Source: Conidiobolus incongruus B7586 (taxonomy: Eukaryota > Entomophthoromycota > Entomophthoromycetes > Entomophthorales > Conidiobolaceae). Taken from it: a stretch of 21,043 bases of DNA. Below, piece by piece: positions 9,476 to 18,819 of the stretch (positions are counted from its first letter, which is position 1; the number at the start of each line of letters is the position of its first letter). The stretch lies in assembly GCA_000697335.1 (NCBI GenBank), contig JNEM01010208.1:1-21043 (forward strand), given 5' to 3'. Both the position numbers and the translations under genes were made by a program. The notes beneath the pieces were generated by a model. It was not told the DNA's origin. It made no database searches and saw nothing but the letters and a program-made list of their open reading frames with translations.

Positions 9476-9805
9476 TTTAAAAAACTTGTATTATTTTAAT
9501 TATTTGTGTTAGATATGAAGTATAGATATTAATAAAACATAAAATGACGTTGATTATCGATATTTATATTAAATTTGAATTAAACTTTTTATGGGAAAAT
9601 TATGATTGATAAAGTCAATATGACGTAGATTTTTTTAAAACTATTCCGCATTTTTCTAGAATAATAAATATATTTTGATAAAGAAAAACAAAACCAATAT
9701 ATAATAATAATTGAATATCATTTGTTAATAAAAATAGTAATACGAAATCGATGAAAATGATGCAATATTAAATAATTTATATTCAATTACATATTTAACT
9801 ATGTG
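9476..9805. other. Short AT-rich spacer between HAT1 3' end and UBXN1 5' end
   Basis: 330 bases holding the 3' end of HAT1 and the promoter of UBXN1, both minus strand. No coding exon, RNA gene or distinct motif recognised. Confidence 0.65.
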
Positions 9806-11597
9806 TTATTTTTCTAGCTTAAGTTTTTTTACTAATCTGATATAATCATCAACAAATTTGTTGAATAATTCGTCCAATTGAAACTTCATTTCAAAAGGAT
9901 TCAAATGACTCAATCCAACCTAATCATCATAATGTTAAAACATTGTTTGGTTTAAAGAAATTCGAAAAAAGTTTACCGAGTTAACTTTGTAAAGTCTTCT
10001 CTTCACTTGAAGTTTAAATTCGTTATATTGCTTTAAGTGCTCGACTTTATCATTAATAGAAAATATTCGATACATATGAGCTAATTCAACAACACGGTGG
10101 ACTTGTTTCTAAAATAACAAAATGGTTAATATTGATGGAATTGAAAACCAAGTTAAATGAAAATACCTTAGAAAACTTAAATGTTTGATAAATTTTCTTG
10201 ATAAACTCTTCATCATAAGGAATATTTAAAGTTTGATAAACAGGGGAATTGATTAATAGTTTTAAGTCCGATAAATCTCTAATGTCAGAAAAATCATTAT
10301 TGGGTTCCTCCACTCCAAAATCAATTACATTATCCATTTTGGTGTAGTGATCAAATATTATAGAGTACAATAGACCTAAATTCAAATCAATATATGAAAT
10401 AAATAATCAAAATATTTAATTACTTCCTAATCCGAGCTTGTGATAAGGAGGAAGAATGATAAATTGACTAAATGAAAGTTAGAATATATGTAAACAAAAT
10501 AATAATTAAATAGTATACCTGATTCTAATTCTTGACTTGTCGGGATAGTGGTAAAAATTATATACATTTGAAAAGCCTAATAATTGATAAAGAGTCAATG
10601 AAGAATCGCTGACTGATGGATCTTCAATAGTAATCTTAGAATACCTAAGAAATAGAATATTAGGAAAATAACAATAAATAATTTTAGTTATATTACATGC
10701 AGAAAAATTCCCATCTAGGGTTATCATCTTCTAATGCGGTAGCACCTTCAATAAAGAGGGGCGCAAGAATCTTAAATCTGTGATAATAATCTCTAAAACC
10801 TGGGGTGAAGTAATTGCACTAAATATGAATTAGTTATTTATAAAAATAGATAATCTATTTACGTTAAATTACTTTATAAATTTCTAAGGAAATGTTTTGG
10901 ATATTCAGATTGCTGTTAACTTGTTGAATTCTTTTCATGAGATGTTCAGAAATTTCGATCTGCTCAAGAATTTGAACTCCAAAAGGTTTAAATTTGTATT
11001 CCTCATCAATTAATCCTTTTCTAAAATTGTCTAAATTACTGTAACAATCTATTCATATAATTGTTAATTTTAACATTAATAAAATATGTAAAAAATCTTA
11101 CCAGAAGGTAAATATTTTAAAATAGGGGTTAATACATCATCTGGGGGAGTAAAATAAGAATTATTCTCTTCAAGCTTATCGTCATAAGTTAAAGAATAGT
11201 AAACCCGGAAAGTTGAAGCTGCAAAATAAATCTAAATAAAAAAAATAAATTAATGAATATTGAATTAAAATTTGTTACGATATTGTACTTTAAGTTTGAG
11301 TCCTTTATAACCAAACCATTTTTCGTCTTGGTTAGATGCCCAATAAGTGAACGCTGGATGATAACATGTGAAAGCTTTAGTTTCAGTTGGAGGAACTAAA
11401 ATTTTATATATTAATTTATATATATAGAAATTTAAAATCAAAATACCAAAATATAATTCAACAGCTAAATTCGAATTGCAAGCCCATTCTCCCTGATAGT
11501 CAATTTCTGTATAATCTTCGCGAAATCTTTTAATAGTAGCTAGAATTATATTAATTAAAAAATTATTTCATCTATTAAAAATTATATTACGAGTCAT
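9806..11597 (-). CDS. HAT1: Histone acetyltransferase type B catalytic subunit (HAT1)
   Basis: Eleven exons, read downward: 11597-11591, 11539-11447, 11395-11289, 11231-11102, 11048-10873, 10818-10697, 10644-10519, 10467-10424, 10375-10167, 10108-9977, 9919-9806. Introns are 48-58 nt. The product is 419 residues, which I recall as the length of human HAT1. HAT1 acetylates newly made histone H4 at Lys5 and Lys12, usually with an RbAp46/Hat2 partner. Seen: WFGYKGLKLK then YFAAS (human FGYKGLKILLYYIAGS), FKPFG, GFRDYYHR, DDNPRWEFF, the GNAT core VYNFYHYPDKSRIRISQFIIL, the acetyl-CoA loop HKLGLG (263-268), and the FGVEEP strand whose first Glu, Glu291, matches human catalytic Glu276. A helical C-terminal region contains VKRRL, as in human IKRRL. 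The first coding exon is only 7 nt (ATG ACT C); exon 2 has no upstream in-frame ATG before a stop, so I accept it. It shares strand with the orphan gene 175 bp upstream and UBXN1 downstream. Confidence 0.95.
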
Positions 11598-11771
11598 AAT
11601 GTAAAAATATTATATAGAATGTATATTTAAATTCAACTTTCAATAATATTAAAACTTGAAATAAAATTTTTGATATATTATTTTATTAATTAACAAAAGG
11701 ATTTAAAATTATCGAATATTCAATTATCTCATGATATGATTTTTAAATTATTGTTTTTTTTGTCAATTAAT

Positions 11772-12494
11772 TTACTGTTGACATTGCAAATTTTGCAATT
11801 TATAAAATCTATAAAATTCATCATTTTTCACACAGCCATTCACTAAATTTATGAATGCTACTCTTTCTTCTTCAGAATATAAACCTGATGTGAAAAAAAG
11901 ATTTCTATTTCTTATTTTTTCAATTATGATTCTGTTGAAATGAGATATGTTGGTATTTAAATTTGATATAAAACTATCTAGTTTCAAAATGTCCAATTTA
12001 AAATCTTCAAAATAAGGCTCGCAACTCTTTAAAATACCCTTGAAGTTTCCTAATTTTGTATATAAAGATGGAAAAGGCTTATGGATTATTCTAAAATATA
12101 CATCAAAATCTGAAATTTGACTCCCACCAAAGATATCATTTTCACCATAGAAGATAGTAATATGATTCTTATTACTATTTAAATCCATTTTAGTCCAAGC
12201 TAAATAAAATGCCTTTTTATCAAATTTTTGTATATCAACACCAAAGTAATATTTGAAACCCCTATTATAGGTAAACTCATCAAATAATTCAACACAACCC
12301 TCAAATGTCATCATTAGTGCATTTAAGAAAGAAAGTACATTAACAATACATTTTTGCTTTAATATGTTGTTTGAACTAGATTTGAAATCTACAATTGTTT
12401 GAAATTCGCTGTCATATAATTTCAGCAATTGGAATATTAAATATTTTTCATCACTAATTAAATCAAGATTGATTTCTGCTTTTTTATACACCAT
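11772..12494 (-). CDS. Hypothetical protein, 240 aa, unrecognised
   Basis: A single open frame of 240 residues from ATG (12494) to TAA (11772), long for DNA this AT-rich and therefore probably real. I recognise no family. The protein is rich in Phe, Lys, Asn, Asp and Ile. It looks largely soluble and helical by eye, with no signal peptide, no clear membrane segment and no metal-binding cysteine pattern; it has no Asn homopolymers. The middle contains ITIFYGENDIFGGSQISDF, and the C-terminus ends LQNLQCQQ. It lies 174 bp upstream of HAT1 on the same strand. No intron is needed, but an unseen upstream exon cannot be excluded. GC content is lower than in the conserved neighbours, in keeping with a fast-evolving or lineage-specific gene. 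Function unknown. Confidence 0.7.
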   Translation of the reverse strand: MVYKKAEINLDLISDEKYLIFQLLKLYDSEFQTIVDFKSSSNNILKQKCIVNVLSFLNALMMTFEGCVELFDEFTYNRGFKYYFGVDIQKFDKKAFYLAWTKMDLNSNKNHITIFYGENDIFGGSQISDFDVYFRIIHKPFPSLYTKLGNFKGILKSCEPYFEDFKLDILKLDSFISNLNTNISHFNRIIIEKIRNRNLFFTSGLYSEEERVAFINLVNGCVKNDEFYRFYKLQNLQCQQ

Positions 12495-13554
12495 AATTAG
12501 TTAATCCGCTAAGTAAAAAAACGATGGAGCTAGTGGTTAAATTATTGTTGACTCATAAAAGAATAGCTATATGATATTTTTGAAAAGATCAATTTTATGG
12601 GATCAGATCTGAGAAATCATTTAAATTTTTCATATTCAATAGTTATAAGCATTACAAATTGTATTAGATTCAAAATAATTTGAATAAGAGATAAAAAGCG
12701 TTTTTTTAATTCAATTGTTAAGATAGGATTTTTTCATAATAATAGCTATATTTTAAGATAATAATTATTTTGGTTAAAGATCATTTTTTCAAATAAAATA
12801 AAATATTGTTATAAAATAATCTAATTAAAATAGATATTTTGATTTAATTATTCATAGTAATTAATTTAAATTCTTGTATTAAGATTATATATATATATCA
12901 CATATTGAAATGTATTTTGACAGCTATAATCAAAATTAGAGCTATTAATAACTTCACATCATTTATTAGATTAGGCGCCGTATATTGTCTCATGAAAACA
13001 AGTTTTTAAATTTTGAAATTAAATATAAAAAACTGTAATAAACTATTGAATTTAGTGAATATTGTTATGTATTCTTAGCGTAGCAAATATTTTCAAGTTC
13101 AGCGCAAATAAAAACATCAATCAAAATATAAATCGACTAAAATTTACTTTTAGCACAATAAAAGTAGTATATAATAAATTGGTGCCCATAATATAATTGA
13201 AATATTTTGAAAGGGTTCTTCAGTAATTTTATAACGAAGTTATTTTATTTAATAGGTACACATTACCCAACTTTGTATACGATGACAAAATTAAAGTAGT
13301 ATTTGTATTATATTATGTTATATAAAATTGGTTTATATATTAAGCTCAATGATGCCAAAATTAATGAAAATAAAATATATTAATAAAGTCTATATTGATA
13401 TGATTTTAGATATTAGATAATTGATATGAAAAAAGGGGAGTAATAAAATAGTTAAAAGGAGATGATTTTTAAATGTACATTGTTAAGAATAACAAGAATT
13501 TTAAATGGTCAGCTACATTTACAAGGTTGAAAAGAGAAAATAATGTTACGAAGA
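12495..13554. other. 1.06-kb AT-rich spacer with no gene seen
   Basis: Lies between the 3' end of CAF1 and the 5' end of the orphan gene, both minus strand. All frames are closed by frequent stops. It includes a tRNA A-box-like run (about 12526-12540) without a partner B box, and a small inverted repeat at 13231-13243; neither supports a call. I see no repeats shared with other parts of the window. Confidence 0.6.
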
Positions 13555-14502
13555 CTATACCATATAAGGTAATTCAGATGATTGATTAGTGAAGTAGAAT
13601 CCATTGCTGCCTGAGCCCAAGTTGGAAATGTAGCCACTATAAGAATTAAAAAAGTGAGTATTAAATTAATTCACAATATATAAATATACTTACAGGAACT
13701 TATGGTCGTCAATTTGGTTTTCAAAGTACAAGGCTTTCATTTTGAAGAAAGCAGAAGCTGTAGTTAAACTATCACTACCAGCTTGGTGTTGAATGCCAAT
13801 TCTTGGAATTTGTAATTGGTCAGCTAAATCGGAAAGACCTCCGGAAAGATTTTTACAACATCTCATCAAATATCTCAAGTCGTAAGTTCTAGGGAAATAT
13901 ATGGCAAGAATATTGAAAAAGTCATCTTCTTTAGGAGGAAGAGGCGAACATGTTAATATTTTAATAAGATATGCGTAATCATAACCGCCCGAAAAAGAAA
14001 TCCAATTCACGTCATCCAAAAGTACCAAACCAGAACTAATAAGAAGTTCTCCAAATTGTTGCGTATCGATACCGAACTCTTCGTGCTTTTTAAAATCGAT
14101 ACCAGAGCTCTCTAACAAATCGACACTCTCCTGTAAGTACATATCGGATTCTTTAGAAAATTTAAAATTAAACTGCCAGGTGCAACATCTTTTAGGGTGT
14201 TCGCCATTATCCTTTGAGAAAGTAAGGCCTAATTGAATAATCTTCAGCATATAAACGTTACATCTCACTTCTTGATATTTATAATCCAAATTAGATTTAA
14301 AGCTACCAATTGGTTTTGCTACAGTACCAGGAAATTCAGTATCCTATTAAAAATTAATTTAATACTATATGTAATTCTATATACAGTATAAAATTACCAT
14401 AGAAACCCAAGGGTATTCCTCAATAATATTTCGGATAGCCTTCATTTCAGCTTCCAAGTTATTTGCCCAAACTTCTCGAATAAGTTTGCTGTCTGTGGGC
14501 AT
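13555..14502 (-). CDS. CAF1: CCR4-NOT complex deadenylase CAF1/POP2 (CNOT7/8 family)
   Basis: Three exons, read downward: 14502-14398, 14343-13694, 13636-13555. Introns are 54 and 57 nt; the product is 278 residues (human CNOT7 is about 285). This DEDD-family 3'-5' exonuclease shortens mRNA poly(A) tails within the CCR4-NOT complex. All catalytic residues are present and keep the spacing of human CNOT7 (offset four): Asp36 and Glu38 in MDTEFPG, Asp157 in SFSGGYDYAYLI, His221 and Asp226 in HQAGSDSL. Other matches are VWANNLEAEM at the N-terminus, LRCNV-like VRCNVYMLKIIQLGLTF, and the WQFNFKF strand. The third exon supplies the tail GYISNLGSGS (human GHLYGLGSGS). The protein lacks the long Gln-rich N-terminal extension of S. 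cerevisiae Pop2. It is divergent from VPS18 and should be catalytically active. Confidence 0.97.
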
Positions 14503-15128
14503 TTTACTCTTCACACTCTCTTAATGATATATTCAATTAAAGTAACAAAGTTAAAATTTGGATTATAAACGTAATTAATCTCCATTTAATTAATTAAACT
14601 TACAAATCCAATTTTAATTATATTTATGGGTTCGATTGGGTTCATTATGTGACTAATTATTGATTTTATAAATTATTTAAAAATAAAAATAAAATTTTTT
14701 GTAATATCAAGTATATAGATATATAATGATTAATTTTAAATTATTTATTTCAATTTGATAATTAATTATATTAATAATATATATAATATATACTTGCCAC
14801 TTGAGTAAAATAATTTTTGTTTTGAAAATATATTGCCTAGCAAATAATATAAAAAGTATGGTTGATGTAAAAAATTAGTATATTTTAAAAAATCAATATT
14901 GATAATTTTATAAATTTGAAGAATAATGAAAATAATCATTTCAATATATATATATATATATTCAAACCCGATTTTTAAAATATGATATTCAATCAATAAC
15001 CAAATTAGCCTTAGTAATCCCAAATTATTTTATGACGAATTAAATTGGTTAAAATTTAATTACTTGCAGACAAGTCCCAATTAAATAATTCTAATTCAAT
15101 AAATATTCATATTTATATATATAATTGG
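14503..15128. other. Divergent AT-rich promoter spacer between CAF1 and VPS18
   Basis: 626 bases holding the promoters of two outward-facing genes. It includes a short TA run at 14945-14961 and a TA-rich run just before the VPS18 ATG. An 85-codon open frame on the minus strand here is Ile/Tyr/Leu/Lys-only low-complexity translation and is not credible as a gene. Confidence 0.6.
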
Positions 15129-18100
15129 ATGACTAGCAATTTAGCTCAAAATAATTTTACACTTTGGAGTGATCATATCGCCCCAAATCAGAATCATTAC
15201 AGTCATATTCATACTCAAGACAGTATTAATCAACCCAATGGCATCAATCCAACTATTGACGATATTCAGTCTTCAGAAACCGACGTATTCGCTCTCGATT
15301 TAGTTCAATTCGAACCTCCTGACGAGATTATTACCTGTTCCGTATCGAATAATATATTATGTTTGGGTTTAAAGAATTCTAAAATATTGTTAATTGATTT
15401 GTTAAGAGCTGATGACGTTTTAGGTAAAATCTAATATTTTATTCGCAATTTTACGGGTTATTAATATTCAAAAACTAGAACTTTCTTTACCTAGAGGTAC
15501 TGCAGGTTTTAAAAGTTTTTTAGATCCTACCGGTGAACATTTATTGATAAGTACTGAGGAGGGAAATAATTATTATTATCATAAATTTTTGGGTCAATTT
15601 AAACTTTTAAACACAATATCTGTAATAATTGATATAAGTAACAACATTCTTTTCACTTATATTTTTTATTTTAATAGGGAGTTCAAATTACTGCAATAGC
15701 TTGGGATAAAAATGTACCTGATGGTGCTTCCTATACTGGTGCTATTTTGTTGGGTACTAAAGATGGGAAGATTTATGAAGCTTCAATAAACCCTTCTGAA
15801 GATCACTTTAAATCCAAAGAAGATAAATGGCTTAATTTGGTATATACTTTGGCGGAACCTTCACCTATTTCAGGTTTACATGTCGAAGCTTTTCCAGCTA
15901 CTCCCAATCAATCATTAGTACTCTTTTCTACTCTTACAAGATTGTATCAATTCATTGGACCCATTAATCTTTCTAACAGTCAGTTCAAATTGAAGTTAGC
16001 AACAAGCGATGAGAGCAAATTCCAATCTCTATTCAAGTTGTATGAAACCAATCCTTCATTTCAAGAAATCCCTGGAGAAATTACTCATTCCCAAATGATT
16101 TGCCTTGCTCCATTTGGCGATAAAGATACTAGAAGTCTTTGTGACAGCTTTGTTTGGATGACAGGATCTGGTCTATATTTTGGTGATTTGGTTTTTGGCT
16201 CACAGGAGCCTGGTGATAGTGTAATTGATAATGTAAAATTGACACCTTATCCGGATGATAAGATTCCAATTTCCATTGGAATGACTCAATTCCACTTCTT
16301 GCTTCTTTATCCTGACAGAATTATGGCTTTATCTCGACTGAATCAAAAGTTAGTTTATAATCAAATCATTCCGAGGAAACCTACTGCACCAAGTCATACT
16401 CAAATTGCTCTCGATTTAACGATTGATGCTGCCAGTAAAACTTATTGGATCCATACTCATTCCTCTATCTTTGAATTAATCGCTAGTCAAGAAGATAGAA
16501 ATGTTTGGAGCTTTTATCTCGAGATGAAACAATTTGACGATGCTTTACTCTATGCTAAAACCACCGCTCAAAAGAATCAGATTTTAGTAGCTCAAGCAGA
16601 TCACTATTTCTCTACTGGTAGATATCAACTAGCTGCCAAATCTTATGGAACTTCCATTGCACCACTCGAAGAAGTGAGTTTAAAATTCTTAGAAAAACAA
16701 GAGAATGATGCTTTGAGAACGTATTTGATATATAAACTAGAAAGATTTAAGAAAAAGGATACTATTCAATTAACTCTAGTTTCAACGTGGCTTATTGAAT
16801 TATATTTGGCTCGAATTGGCGAGTTGGAAGATTTGGCAGCTGCTGCCATTGATATGGAATCTCGTCAAACAAAAGCACCTGTACATCCATCGCTTGAAGA
16901 ACATATGGAATCCGATTCGAAATCCAGCCAATATCTTGTTGAGGAAGGAGATTTGTTAGTAGAAGAATTTAGAAGTTTCTTAAGCAAATGGTATAAAGTG
17001 CTTGATATTAAGACTGCTTACCAATTATTGAACAGTCATGGTCGAAACCAAGAAGTTCTCCACCTTGCTAATGTCGCTGGAGATCATTTAAAAGTTATTC
17101 ACCACCATCTTTTGCATAATAATTACGATCAAGCTTTGTCAGTTTTATCAAAGCTTGAAGATCCTAAATTAATTTACAAATTCTCGCCAGCAATCATTGA
17201 GTACTGCCCAACTAACCTTGTGACTTTATGGATGAGACATCCTAAACTGGAGCCTCGATTATTAATCCCTGCTCTGTTGAAATATAAAGGGCCTAGTTCG
17301 CATGAGACTAATGAAGCTGGAAATTCCAATCAAGCTATTCGTTATTTACAATATGTAGTGACTAAATTGCACAGCAAAGACCCTGTTGTTCACAATTTCT
17401 TGCTAACATTACTTGTCCGTCAATCTGAAAGTGTTGAAGATGAATCACAATTAATTCAATTCTTAACTGCTGACTCAACCGCAAGATATTATAGCTTAGA
17501 CTATGCACTTAGATTATGTAGCCAACACAAAAGATCCCAAGCAAAGGGAATTGTTTATGGACTCTTGGGCTTATATCCAGAAGCTGTAGATCTAGCATTG
17601 AGTTTAGATGATTTACAACTCGCTAAAATTGCTGCAGATAAAGCTGAGAGTCATCCTGAACTACGTAAAGAACTCTGGTTAAAGATTGCCAAGTACGTTA
17701 TCGTGACACAAGGTAAGATTAAAGAGGCAATTAGCTTACTTGGAGAATGTGAATTATTGAAAATTGAAGATTTGTTACCCTATTTCCCTGATTTTGTCTT
17801 GATCGATGACTTCAAAGTAAGTTTAATATATCATATTCAATACCTAATTTATTAAAATCTCACTTTCATAGGAAGAAATTTGTAACGCATTGGAAGAGTA
17901 CTCTATCAATATTGACGACCTCAAATTAGAAATGGATGAAACGACCCTTTCTGCACAAACCATTCGACAAAATTTACAAGTACACAAATCCAAATTTAAT
18001 TTAATCGCACCTCAAGAAGCTTGTAATTTGTGTTTTACCCCAGTATTAACCAGACAATTTTATTTATTCCCATGTCATCATTCCTTCCACTCCGACTGCT

Positions 18101-18423
18101 TAGTCAAAAAAGTATCCTCTCAATTCTCTGCAAAGGAGAAGAAGCGTTTATCAGAGCTCCAATCTCAGCTCTCTAAGGAGGTGAGTTTATTGAGATCCGA
18201 TATGTCCAAGAGGCAGTCGATGTCACCATCCAATACCTCCCCAGCAGCTTTGGTGCGAGCGAACGGTAATGGCGTCGATCGCAAAGATCGATTGGAAAGC
18301 TTAAAGAGTGAATTCGACGAACTCATCGCTCAAGAATGTCCATTGTGTGGTGATATGATGATTCGATCTATTGGCGTTCCATTTATCCAAGACAGTGATG
18401 CTAATGAAGATTGGTCTATTTAA
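15129..18423 (+). CDS. VPS18: Vacuolar protein sorting-associated protein 18 (VPS18/PEP3), HOPS/CORVET core subunit
   Basis: Four exons, 15129-15423, 15479-15621, 15678-17816 and 17872-18423 (introns 55, 56 and 55 nt), encode 1042 residues; human VPS18 is about 970. It is a class C tethering subunit for endosome and vacuole fusion. The N-terminal half is the Pep3/Vps18 beta-propeller (SNNILCLGLKNSKILLIDLL, ILLGTKDGKIYEA, TRLYQFIG, MTQFHFLLLYPDR), followed by an alpha-solenoid (YKFSPAIIEYCP, QAIRYLQYVV, YALRLCSQH, ELRKELWLKIAKYV, LLKIEDLLPYFPDF). The C-terminal RING-H2 finger has Cys910, Cys913, Cys927, His929, His932, Cys935, Cys1015 and Cys1018, with the insert between the third and fourth pairs typical of Vps18, and ends CGDMMIRSIGVPFI (human CGELMIRSIDRPFI). 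Exon 1 joins exon 2 as ADDV-LELSLPRG. The extra ~70 residues are mainly in the unconserved N-terminus and a stretch near residue 540-560. Confidence 0.96.
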
Positions 18424-18819
18424 ATATTAATAAATCAATTGTTTTATTTGTATATTGAGTATTTGAATTTTACAAATTCATTTAATTTACAAATGCTATG
18501 ATTGCAGAAATTGTCAATTAATTGAGTTCCAAATAAAAAATTGTAATTTAATCCATAATGAAATTCAAATAATTGAAAATTCGGAATTGGTTATAAGGAT
18601 AATGATAAATTGAGTTGAATTTAATAAAATAAAATGCTAAATGTTATTCAATTTATCTAATATTTTTATATCAATTTTTATTTAATTAGTGTTTAAATCT
18701 TAATCAAAATGAATATAAGAGTACAATACAAAAAGATCTTAATCCAAAATTTAATCTAAAAACACCACCAAACTTGAATAAAAATATAGAATAATTTAAT
18801 AGATAAAACCTTCTGAAAA
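18424..18819. other. AT-rich spacer between VPS18 and SDA1
   Basis: 396 bases containing the 3' end of VPS18 and the promoter and leader of SDA1. Very A/T-rich, no open frame of note, no RNA gene recognised. Confidence 0.65.

Noticed and set aside
12526-12540. A-box-like run (TAGTGGTTA) suggesting a tRNA gene
   Set aside because: No B box (GGTTCGA type) follows within tRNA length and no acceptor or anticodon stems can be paired.
13231-13243. Sequence ATAACGAAGTTAT resembling one arm of a loxP-type recombination site
   Set aside because: Only one imperfect arm with one base too many, no spacer and no second arm; a chance small palindrome.
14629-14640. B-box-like GGTTCGATTGGG
   Set aside because: No A box upstream, T-arm pairing fails and no acceptor stem is visible, so no tRNA.
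14766-15023. 85-codon minus-strand open frame
   Set aside because: Low-complexity Ile/Tyr/Leu/Lys translation of A/T-rich promoter DNA with no motif.
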